Shown in pieces: positions 1-6,099 of a stretch of DNA of 38,482 bases (the first letter of the stretch is position 1; each line of letters begins with the position of its first letter). The notes below the pieces were generated by a model that was not told the origin of the DNA, made no database searches, and worked only from the letters and a program-made list of their open reading frames with translations. The DNA is from Acetobacter sp. GTDB taxonomy: Bacteria; Pseudomonadota; Alphaproteobacteria; RF32; CAG-239. Made by a program: the position numbers and the translations under genes. The stretch spans positions 8,016-46,497 of the forward strand of contig JAMPED010000007.1 of the NCBI GenBank assembly GCA_023665325.1, in the 5' to 3' direction.

Positions 1-30
1 GAAATAGGCTTTTGCGGATAAAAAGAAAAA

Positions 31-55
31 GTGGTTCTGTGAAGAGCCACTTTTT
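31..55. terminator. bidirectional rho-independent terminator
   Basis: A 7-bp stem (31-37 with 44-50, one G:U pair) encloses a 6-nt loop. It is followed by five T on the plus strand and preceded by five A, so it reads as a terminator both ways. It can end the minus-strand gene whose stop is at 62 and an unseen plus-strand gene to the left. Confidence 0.75.
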
Positions 56-61
56 ACTTGA

Positions 62-589
62 TTAGTTTTTGTGCCAGCGATTTTTGCGCAGGAGATGGCG
101 GAAGTTTCTACAAAGCTCGAAGTTTTTTGCTTTGTATAGTTTTACCATCTCTTCAGCATAAGGCGCCGGCAGGTCAAAAAGTTTAACCTGCGCTTTAGCG
201 TTAAGTGGATGCCCATTCCTGATATAGGTCCGGAGGATATCTACTACATCGGGGAACATAAACAGCTTGAGCTGCGCGAGGTTGCTGTATAGCTGGTGAT
301 GAGCTGTATAAGCCTTGATAACTTCTTCGGCGTTTGGCAGCTCAAACAGCTTTTCCTCTATTTGCGGGTTTATTCCATACCCCTGTTCAACATAGTACAA
401 GATGAGCTCAGGCGAATCGGGACGTCCAAACATCAGCAATTGAAGGTTGTCAAACGCTGTGAAATAGTTTCTGCTCAGGTAAGCTTTTACGATTTCGGTT
501 GCGTCGGGCAGCTCGAATAGCTTGACGACAAGTGCGCGGTTTAGCTTTATTCCGCTTTCGAGGAGCGAAATAAGAAATTGTTTTTCCAT
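62..589 (-). CDS. helical-repeat protein of unknown function
   Basis: This encodes 175 residues from an ATG at 587-589. The protein is built almost entirely of imperfect repeats of about 30-33 residues. Each is centred on a motif like LFELP(D/N)A-E-(I/V)-(V/I)-KAY and followed by a polar turn and a second helix. At least four units can be read, the last two more diverged. No signal peptide, membrane segment or catalytic motif is visible. The pattern suggests a helical solenoid of HEAT or ankyrin-like shape that binds a partner, but I do not recognise a named family. Base composition is richer in G+C than most neighbours (26 to 28 G+C in two 60-base lines counted by eye). It stands alone, divergent from efp, with its own promoter and terminator. 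Function unknown. Confidence 0.7.
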   Translation of the reverse strand: MEKQFLISLLESGIKLNRALVVKLFELPDATEIVKAYLSRNYFTAFDNLQLLMFGRPDSPELILYYVEQGYGINPQIEEKLFELPNAEEVIKAYTAHHQLYSNLAQLKLFMFPDVVDILRTYIRNGHPLNAKAQVKLFDLPAPYAEEMVKLYKAKNFELCRNFRHLLRKNRWHKN

Positions 590-634
590 AATGATTTATT
601 TAATAGTTTCATAAAAATGTATTTGTGCTTGTAA

Positions 635-664
635 ATTATATGAGCTTAAACAAAAAAGCAAGAA
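635..664 (-). promoter_or_regulatory. probable sigma70 promoter for the repeat-protein gene
   Basis: Read on the minus strand, a perfect TATAAT (complement of 635-640) lies about 45 bases before the start codon at 589. The -35 is poor: TTCTTG (659-664) at 18-bp spacing or TTGCTT (656-661) at 15 bp. The -10 is convincing and the -35 is not. Confidence 0.45.
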
Positions 665-689
665 ATATTTGTCTAGCAGACGATTTTTG

Positions 690-718
690 TTGCAAAATAA
701 AAAATTTTGACGTATGAA
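690..718 (+). promoter_or_regulatory. sigma70 promoter of the efp operon
   Basis: TTGCAA (690-695), a 17-bp spacer and TATGAA (713-718). Transcription would start near 724. That excludes the in-frame ATG at 707 as the efp start and supports 764 or 779. Confidence 0.6.
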
Positions 719-778
719 TCGCCACAGAAAAACATTTCTAAGATAAGTATTAACATTGTAAATATGGAGAACAAACAG

Positions 779-1342
779 ATGAAACAATTAGCCGGAGCAA
801 TCAGAATCGGTTGGGTTATTGAATATAAAGGTAAACCGTGGACAATTACTAAAGCGCAACACATCAAACCAGGTAAAGGCGGTGCTTTTATGCAGGTTGA
901 GATGAAAGCTGTTGAAGAAGGAACAAAAACTAACGAACGTTTTAGAACGGAAGATACTGTTGAGAAAATGATGGTGGAAGATAAAGACTGTCAGTTTTTG
1001 TTTGAAGATGGTACTGGTTTGAACTTTATGGAATCTGAAACATTTGAGCAGTTCTCTATGCCAGCAGATATTTTGGGTGATTCTCGTCCTTTCTTAGTTG
1101 AGGGTATGACTGTTCGTATTTCTCATATTAACGATAGACCGATTTCGGTTCAATTGCCACAGCAGGTTGTTTGCACCGTTGTTGAGACTGAGCCAGTTAT
1201 TAAAGGGCAGACAGTTACATCTTCTTATAAACCAGCTATTTTGGATAATGGTATGCGAATCGGTGTTCCTCCGTTTATTGCTACAGGTGAGAAGATTGTA
1301 GTGGGTACAGAAGAAGCTAACTATGTTGAGAGAGCGAAATAA
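779..1342 (+). CDS. efp: translation elongation factor P
   Basis: EF-P binds the ribosome between the P and E sites and relieves stalling at polyproline stretches. From the ATG at 779 the protein has 187 residues, the normal family length. The N-terminal KOW-like domain carries KPGKGG with Lys33 at the loop tip, where EF-P is usually modified or tipped by Arg/Lys. The NERFR and VEGM segments and the C-terminal OB domain with the conserved G-V-P-x-F-I region follow. The frame is open back to 707, but the promoter at 690-718 makes that start untenable. GGAGA at 766-770 lies 8 bases before 779; an ATG at 764 is the alternative. The stop overlaps the next start by one base (TAATG), so efp is co-transcribed with the IMPase-like gene. 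Confidence 0.95.
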   Translation: MKQLAGAIRIGWVIEYKGKPWTITKAQHIKPGKGGAFMQVEMKAVEEGTKTNERFRTEDTVEKMMVEDKDCQFLFEDGTGLNFMESETFEQFSMPADILGDSRPFLVEGMTVRISHINDRPISVQLPQQVVCTVVETEPVIKGQTVTSSYKPAILDNGMRIGVPPFIATGEKIVVGTEEANYVERAK

Positions 1343-2142
1343 TGGCATATATTTCTCCGATGCTCACTAATATCGTGACGGCGGTTAAAAAGGCTTCGGT
1401 CAACCTTAACCGTGATTTCAGCGAGATTGAGCGTTTGCAAAATTCAGTTAAAGGTAGTTTAGATTTTACCCGTTTTGCATTTGATAAAATTCAAAAAGGT
1501 TTAAAAAATGAATTTGCTAAGATTTTGCCAGCGATACCTTGTGTTGCTATTAGCGAGAAAACGCCTCAGAGTGGAATGTATTTAATCATCTCTGGTATTG
1601 AGGGGTTGGCTAATTTTGCACACGGTAATCCAGAATTTGCTATTTCGGCAGCGTTGATGAACGGACAAACAATTTTGTGCGGTGTTGTATATAATCCGGC
1701 GCGAGATGAGTTGTTTTTTGCTGAAAAAGGTAAAGGTGCTTTTAAAGAAGGTTTTAGGAGTCACGAACGTTTACGTGTTGCGTCTAAGCAAGATCTTGAC
1801 GGTGCATTGGTAGCAATTAAACCAACGGTAAATGATGTGGAATTGTCGGCTAAAATTATCAATAATACTTTAGCTATGTGCCGTGATGTTCGTGTGAGTG
1901 GTGCGGTAGCGCTTGATTTGGCATATGTTGCGGCAGGTAAGCTTGACGCCATTATTGCGCCAGATACAATGTTGGCTAGTATGGCAGCTGGTGTGCTATT
2001 GGTGAAAGAAGCAGGCGGTATGGCGCTTGAGATGGAGCAAGCTGATACACGTACAGAGGACCTTCCAATGCTCTTAAATTCGGGTAATTTGATGGCGGTT
2101 AGCTTTAACTTGAGCCAGAAAATTGCTAAAGTTTTAAAATAA
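1342..2142 (+). CDS. inositol monophosphatase family protein, active site degenerate
   Basis: This is a 266-residue homologue of the IMPase/SuhB fold (Mg-dependent, Li-sensitive sugar and inositol phosphatases). The fold signatures are clear: NFAHG-x-P-x-FAIS at 91-102, the VVYNPARDELF segment, VSGAVALDLAYVAAGKLD at 185-202, and AAG-x6-EAGG near 215-226. The catalytic motif DP(I/L)DGT is replaced by SGIEGL (84-89). The usual WD(I/x)AAG aspartate is replaced by Ser213 (LASMAAG). Two of the metal-binding carboxylates are therefore changed, one of them to Glu87, and the threonine nucleophile helper is lost. Glu72 of the upstream metal site appears kept. The frame is intact and the gene is translationally coupled to efp, so it is not a decaying pseudogene. 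It is probably a non-enzymatic or altered-specificity homologue. Co-location with efp is common in alphaproteobacteria. Confidence 0.85.
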   Translation: MAYISPMLTNIVTAVKKASVNLNRDFSEIERLQNSVKGSLDFTRFAFDKIQKGLKNEFAKILPAIPCVAISEKTPQSGMYLIISGIEGLANFAHGNPEFAISAALMNGQTILCGVVYNPARDELFFAEKGKGAFKEGFRSHERLRVASKQDLDGALVAIKPTVNDVELSAKIINNTLAMCRDVRVSGAVALDLAYVAAGKLDAIIAPDTMLASMAAGVLLVKEAGGMALEMEQADTRTEDLPMLLNSGNLMAVSFNLSQKIAKVLK

Positions 2143-2167
2143 ATTTAAAAAATTTGCAAAATTATGC

Positions 2168-2196
2168 TTGCAATCTATAAAAGTGCAGTGTATAAG
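2168..2196 (+). promoter_or_regulatory. sigma70 promoter of rpmE
   Basis: TTGCAA (2168-2173), a 17-bp spacer and TATAAG (2191-2196), about 42 bases ahead of the rpmE start codon. Confidence 0.6.
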
Positions 2197-2237
2197 ATGT
2201 GTAAATTTTTTGTGAAGTTTAGTTTTTGGAGATAATA

Positions 2238-2468
2238 ATGAAAAAAGGTATTCACCCTGACTATCACGAAATTACATACGTAATGACCGATGGTACAGTT
2301 AAAACAACTCATTCGACTTGGGGCAAAGCTGGCGATAAGATGACTTTGGAAATTGATCCGAAATCTCATCCGGCTTGGACTGGTGTTCACCGTATGGTAG
2401 ACTCTGGCGGTCAGGTTGGTAAGTTTAACAGCAAGTTTGCTAAATTTGGTTTGAAATCTTCAAACTAG
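2238..2468 (+). CDS. rpmE: 50S ribosomal protein L31, zinc-free form
   Basis: L31 is a small protein of the large ribosomal subunit that bridges to the small subunit. The 76-residue product starts [12 protein letters not shown], and the end [14 protein letters not shown] matches the family's conserved C-terminal block. The ATG at 2238 has GGAGAT at 2228-2233. An upstream in-frame TTG at 2226 overlaps that ribosome-binding site and is rejected. None of the four zinc-ribbon cysteines of C+ L31 proteins is present, so this is the C-minus type, which does not depend on zinc. It has its own promoter and a strong terminator, so it is a single-gene unit. Confidence 0.95.
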   Translation: MKKGIHPDYHEITYVMTDGTVKTTHSTWGKAGDKMTLEIDPKSHPAWTGVHRMVDSGGQVGKFNSKFAKFGLKSSN

Positions 2469-2496
2469 TTGTTATTCGACGAAAGAGTTATTCTTA

Positions 2497-2526
2497 AGAC
2501 CTGTATGAAAATACGGGTCTTTGTTT
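2497..2526 (+). terminator. rho-independent terminator of rpmE
   Basis: A 10-bp stem (2497-2506 with 2511-2520, one G:U) capped by a GAAA tetraloop and followed by a T-rich tail. Confidence 0.85.
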
Positions 2527-2640
2527 ACTTAAAGTTTGTAAACTTTGTGTAGAAAACACGATAAACCGCTTGTATATCTTGTAAAATCGGTTTAAAGTAA
2601 GATAAATTTTTGAATTTTGATAAAAAGAAAGGATGAAGAT

Positions 2641-3264
2641 ATGACTGCACCTTTGATGCCGAAAGCAACGGCGGTTTGGTTAGTTGAAAATACAACGCTG
2701 ACATTTAAGCAGATTGCAGATTTTTGTGAGTTGCACGAGCTAGAAATTCAGGCGATTGCGGATGGTGATATTGCTTATAATATTTTGGGTGTTAGCCCGA
2801 TTTCTAATGGTCAGTTGTCGATGGAAGAAATTCGTCGTTGTGAGGCTGATAGCAAGGCAGTATTAACTGCGACTCCTTTAGAGAAAAACGTTAAAGAAAG
2901 AAACGCTAAGGCGAAAAAGGTATTATCTCCAACGCAGCGTGCCGAGAAACCAAATGCGATTTTATGGATTATTAGAAATTGTCCGGAAGTTATTGATTCG
3001 CAAATTTGCAAGCTTATTGGGACAACTAAACCGACGATTGCCTCTATTCGTGAGGGAACACACGTTAATATGGTTAATCTTCGTCCAGTAAACCCGATGG
3101 CTGTTGGGCTGTGTTCTGAGAAAGATTTAGAAAAAGCTATGCTTATTTCTCAGCAACAGACCGAGTTAAGAGAAAATAAAAGCAAGAAAAAAGGCTCTAA
3201 GAAAAAGGCAAGCGCAAAAGCGGCAACAGCTGTTAAACGTGGCAGACCGAAAAAAGACGCTTAA
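2641..3264 (+). CDS. trcR: TrcR-type cell-cycle transcriptional regulator (DUF1013)
   Basis: The 207-residue product matches the alphaproteobacterial DUF1013/TrcR family. The N-terminus MTAPLMPKATAVWLVENT is close to invariant in that family. It is followed by a helix-turn-helix-like stretch (LTFKQIADFCELHELEIQAI), the block GVSPISNGQL-x-EEI, and a second DNA-binding-like segment (AILWIIRNCPEVIDSQICKL). The C-terminus is a basic tail rich in Lys and Ala ending KRGRPKKDA, an AT-hook-like motif. The family regulates cell-cycle genes in alphaproteobacteria. The ATG at 2641 follows AAAGGA at 2628-2633; an in-frame upstream start at 2617 adds eight residues not typical of the family. It is monocistronic with its own terminator. 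This gene is one of the strongest taxonomic markers in the window. Confidence 0.9.
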   Translation: MTAPLMPKATAVWLVENTTLTFKQIADFCELHELEIQAIADGDIAYNILGVSPISNGQLSMEEIRRCEADSKAVLTATPLEKNVKERNAKAKKVLSPTQRAEKPNAILWIIRNCPEVIDSQICKLIGTTKPTIASIREGTHVNMVNLRPVNPMAVGLCSEKDLEKAMLISQQQTELRENKSKKKGSKKKASAKAATAVKRGRPKKDA

Positions 3265-3280
3265 TTTATTTGATTGTTTG

Positions 3281-3306
3281 AAAGGCGCTCCAGTGGGGCG
3301 CCTTTT
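3281..3306 (+). terminator. rho-independent terminator of trcR
   Basis: An 11-bp stem (3281-3291 with 3295-3305, one G:U) with a 3-nt loop, ending in four T. Confidence 0.85.
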
Positions 3307-3443
3307 GCTTAAAGTGGGGATGGATTGCTATGGTGTGTGGAGAGGGTGATTTTTAGTGTGCGGGGTGCCAGCGGCACGGGCATAACTTTGGGCTGCGGTA
3401 TGGGGAAAATATGATTTCTAACGAGCGGGCTACCTTTTTTATA

Positions 3444-3633
3444 CGTCATTGCGAGTGGAACGTAGTGTAGCGTGGCAATCCAGCGAGTGAGGAAATGTAA
3501 GGACTGAGCAATAATGTAGGTGTGCTTTGCGCCGGTTTGTGGATTGCTTCACACATATGGGCTTGCGCCCATTCATAATGGTGCATTAGATGATGTTTGT
3601 GGATTGTTGCGTTTGATTTTGTTTGCAATGATG
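3444..3633. repeat. degenerate MITE/REP-like dispersed repeat
   Basis: The element begins with CGTCATTGCGAG (3444-3455) and ends with TTGCAATGATG (3623-3633), which match in inverted orientation at 9 of 11 positions. Inside are GTGGCAATCCA (3472-3482) and two inverted relatives (near 3537 and 3597). The same modules occur intact at 21747-21958, so this is an older, decayed copy of that family. The flanking 3306-3443 is G-rich, contains TGGATTGC, and holds no gene I can support; it may be a further remnant. Confidence 0.65.
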
Positions 3634-3646
3634 GGGAAATAAGCAT

Positions 3647-3693
3647 AAAAAAACCTTGAAATCTGACAAGCCGGTGGGCAAGAGATTTCAAGG
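3647..3693 (-). terminator. terminator of the small membrane protein gene
   Basis: A perfect 11-bp stem (3654-3664 with 3683-3693). On the minus strand it is followed by seven T (complement of 3647-3653). Confidence 0.75.
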
Positions 3694-3708
3694 GAAAACG
3701 TTGAGAGG

Positions 3709-3999
3709 TTAGTCTTCTGTTTTTTTTAAGTAATAATCCTCTTTGGGCTCAGTGGTGAGCTTGGAGAGGATTTTTTCTATTTTTTTTGGGGCGACGGCAT
3801 CTGCTATGATGTAGCAGGCGGTGGCTATTGCCCCCGTTGCTGCACCAACAGCGATGCAGATAATGATGTCGAGGATTCCTCGGAAGAACCCGTGATCTGC
3901 GATGCTGTCTATACCGCCGATAACTAAATAAGCGGCGGTAAGTATCCCGATGGTAAAGAAGCACTTTGCCTCCTTACTTAAATTTTTATTTTTTTCCAT
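3709..3999 (-). CDS. small two-helix membrane protein, unknown function
   Basis: A 96-residue protein with a charged N-terminus, two hydrophobic helices (roughly residues 14-33 and 40-66; the second contains the small-residue run AVGAATGAIATA), and a charged lysine- and glutamate-rich C-terminal tail. No signal peptidase site is evident, so an inner-membrane protein with both tails on one side is likely. No family is recognised. It is a single-gene unit with a clear terminator just downstream and about 270 noncoding bases upstream. Confidence 0.6.
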   Translation of the reverse strand: MEKNKNLSKEAKCFFTIGILTAAYLVIGGIDSIADHGFFRGILDIIICIAVGAATGAIATACYIIADAVAPKKIEKILSKLTTEPKEDYYLKKTED

Positions 4000-4190
4000 T
4001 TTATATATTGTTTAGTTTTCTTCGGTTAATATCAGCTGAAGATTGGCTGTCTATAATTAAATCAGAAGAACACAGCAAAATATACTATGAAAAAACGACC
4101 TAATTATAGAGATAGAATTATTAAAACATTTAAACTATATCACATTTTTGCGAATACGTCAAATAAAATCGTGCAAAGATGAAAATATAC

Positions 4191-4240
4191 ATACGTGTAC
4201 GTATAAAATGCTTGCAAATTGGTTTTTTATGCTCTATATC
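4191..4240 (+). promoter_or_regulatory. promoter of the ASCH gene with a possible operator
   Basis: TTGCAA (4212-4217), a 17-bp spacer and TATATC (4235-4240) precede the ASCH gene. Just upstream lies an inverted repeat ATACG-N4-CGTAT (4191-4204), placed where an activator or repressor could bind. The rest of 4000-4271 shows only AT-rich sequence and a 31-codon frame without a ribosome-binding site. Confidence 0.45.
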
Positions 4241-4271
4241 ATAGGTATAATCAAGAGAATGGAGGTGTGAT

Positions 4272-4658
4272 ATGGCATATACAACGCATAGAATGGAGGT
4301 ATACCCTTTTGCATACCATAAAATTTTGGGAGGAAAACGCAAAATTGATATCCGCCCATACATAGAGCGACTGCATAAATTGCGGGTGGGGGATATGATT
4401 GAATATGTAAATGCTGAAACGCAAACGCATATTATAAGAGAAGTTAAAGGAATCGCATTGTTTGATAATTTTGATACCTTGATTAAGATGTTACCGCCGG
4501 AGATGATTGGTTATCATTCCAGAGAGGAGATACGGGTTCGTATTGAGCGGATGTATAACAAAAAGGAACAGTGCGAATATGGTGTGTGTGCACTGTTTAT
4601 TGATGAACCAGATGTGCGTAAGAGAATGAAATTTAACTATATGGAACGCAGTGCCTAG
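4272..4658 (+). CDS. ASCH domain protein
   Basis: This 128-residue protein is essentially a single ASCH domain, a PUA-like beta-barrel fold proposed to bind RNA or modified nucleotides. It shows the family pattern: an N-terminal P-F-x2-I-x2-G-K-x2-I-x-I-R segment (residues 12-28), then L-R-V-GD-x-I-x-Y (37-45), a middle F-x-x-F/L-L-x3-P-x-E stretch (64-77), and the closing E-x-YGV-C-AL-FI (102-110). The ATG has GGAGGTG at 4261-4267. Its stop codon abuts the stop of the convergent hydrolase gene with no intervening base, so the pair shares no separate terminator. The exact substrate cannot be told from sequence. Confidence 0.75.
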   Translation: MAYTTHRMEVYPFAYHKILGGKRKIDIRPYIERLHKLRVGDMIEYVNAETQTHIIREVKGIALFDNFDTLIKMLPPEMIGYHSREEIRVRIERMYNKKEQCEYGVCALFIDEPDVRKRMKFNYMERSA

Positions 4659-5558
4659 TTAGAAATGTTTTTGGGCGGCTTGCTTTAGTTTTTTGCCGCC
4701 GTGCCCAAGGTCTGCGATGATTTCTATCTGTGCGTTGTTAAGTGAGCGATAAAGCTCCCAAGCGCCTTGTAGTGGGCAACACATATCCAATCGATTATGT
4801 ACGATTAAGGTTGGAATATCTTTAATTCTGTTAATGTTTTTTAAAATCTCATTTTCTTCTAAGAAGTATTTATTTGCTGCGTAGTATAAACTGATGCGGG
4901 CACTATTGATGATTTTGTTATCAATGTGTACATCTCTGAAAGCAGCGTCGGTGGAACCCATTAAATATTCATAATGTACCATATATTTGATAGCTGTTTG
5001 GATGGCGCCGAGGTCATCGGAAAATATCTTTTTGGCGTAATGTGTGTAAGGGTTTTCGCCTTCACTTTGACGGTAGATTTCTTCCAATAAATCTGGATAA
5101 AATAAACCACTGTTTTTTAACATCCACTCTCTGTCTTCGCGGCGCGCAAGAAAAACGGAGAATACACAAATTTGTTTGGTGAGTTCGGGATATTTTTCGG
5201 CAAACAATAAGGCAAGTGTTGAGCCCCAAGATGCGCCTGAAACAATAATTGGTTCGTTGATATCTAAATATTCTAGTAGGCGTTTAGCGTCTTTTATTAG
5301 GCGTTTGGTATCGTTTAATGCTGTTATGTCTTCGGCTTCGGAGCGATTGCATCCACGTTGATCAAACATAATGACGCGTTGCTTTTTCAGGTTAAAATAT
5401 TCGGCGTGGCTTTGTTTGCAGCAATCTCCGGGACCACCGTGAAAGTTTAATACAATTTCTCCTTTGGGGTTCCCTACTTGTTGGTAATAAATTTTATGTC
5501 CCTCAAATTCGGGGAGCCAGCCTTTGTCAAAAATTTTGTTGTTGAAAAATCCGAACAT
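4659..5558 (-). CDS. alpha/beta hydrolase, proline iminopeptidase family (peptidase S33)
   Basis: 299 residues, close to the normal length of proline iminopeptidases, which release N-terminal proline from peptides. The family signatures are complete: HGGPG (40-44, oxyanion region), MFDQRGCNRS (64-73), and the nucleophile elbow GASWGST with Ser110. An acidic residue sits at Asp258 (HNRLDM), and a C-terminal His286 (LGHGG) completes the triad. No signal peptide is visible, so it is cytoplasmic. The start at 5558 follows AAAAGGAAAA on the minus strand. It is a stand-alone gene, convergent with the ASCH gene. Substrate could be Pro-X peptides or another aminoacyl amide; the fold and catalytic residues are sure, the exact specificity is not. 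Confidence 0.85.
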   Translation of the reverse strand: MFGFFNNKIFDKGWLPEFEGHKIYYQQVGNPKGEIVLNFHGGPGDCCKQSHAEYFNLKKQRVIMFDQRGCNRSEAEDITALNDTKRLIKDAKRLLEYLDINEPIIVSGASWGSTLALLFAEKYPELTKQICVFSVFLARREDREWMLKNSGLFYPDLLEEIYRQSEGENPYTHYAKKIFSDDLGAIQTAIKYMVHYEYLMGSTDAAFRDVHIDNKIINSARISLYYAANKYFLEENEILKNINRIKDIPTLIVHNRLDMCCPLQGAWELYRSLNNAQIEIIADLGHGGKKLKQAAQKHF

Positions 5559-5633
5559 TTTTTTCCTTTTTTCAATATTTTCTTTAGTCTTTCAGTTAAA
5601 TGTTTAATATTTATTTAAATTTGGGGATAAAAA

Positions 5634-6023
5634 ATGAAAATTGTAGGAACGGCTATTATTACTGATGAACAAGGGCGCATTCTTATTGGGCAACGACCAG
5701 AAGGAAAAGATTTGGCAGGACTTTGGGAATTTCCAGGAGGAAAGCAGGAAGCAGGCGAAACGATTGAGCAATGTATTGTACGTGAAATTCGAGAAGAGCT
5801 TGATGTTTGTTGTGTCGTGGGGGACTATATTATGAGCGTGTCAAAAATTTATGCGCACGGAGAATTTAAGTTGATGGTTTATCAGGTAAAAATTACAGAT
5901 GTGGAAAATTTGAAGGCATTAGTTCACCAAGATTTACGTTGGGTGAGTGCAAAGGAACTTAAAGATTATGAATTTCCACCAGCAGATGTGGATATCATTG
6001 CTTATTTGCAGGAAAATTTTTAA
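5634..6023 (+). CDS. mutT: MutT-type Nudix hydrolase, probable 8-oxo-dGTP diphosphatase
   Basis: A compact 129-residue Nudix protein. The Nudix box G-x5-E-x7-RE-x2-EE runs from Gly36 to Leu56 with REIREEL at its core. Asp57 takes the place of the usual glycine. The lead-in GLWEFPGGK (29-37) is typical of MutT, which sanitises the nucleotide pool by hydrolysing 8-oxo-dGTP. The C-terminal half contains LRWVSAKEL and YEFPPADVDII, matching the MutT purine-pocket region. The ATG at 5634 follows GGGGA at 5623-5627. It is a single gene with no close partner. Confidence 0.88.
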   Translation: MKIVGTAIITDEQGRILIGQRPEGKDLAGLWEFPGGKQEAGETIEQCIVREIREELDVCCVVGDYIMSVSKIYAHGEFKLMVYQVKITDVENLKALVHQDLRWVSAKELKDYEFPPADVDIIAYLQENF

Positions 6024-6099
6024 GATTAGAGTGGTTTTAAAGTTTTTTTAGGATTTTTAATATATTCTACGGTAAATAAATTATGTGCCGGAGAATATT

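Noticed and set aside
1342..2142. Calling the IMPase-like gene a pseudogene
   Set aside because: The frame is full-length, coupled to efp, and the rest of the fold is well conserved, which argues for a functional non-catalytic protein.
4087..4182. 31-codon open frame upstream of the ASCH gene
   Set aside because: It has no ribosome-binding site and no recognisable protein features, and it lies in AT-rich leader sequence.
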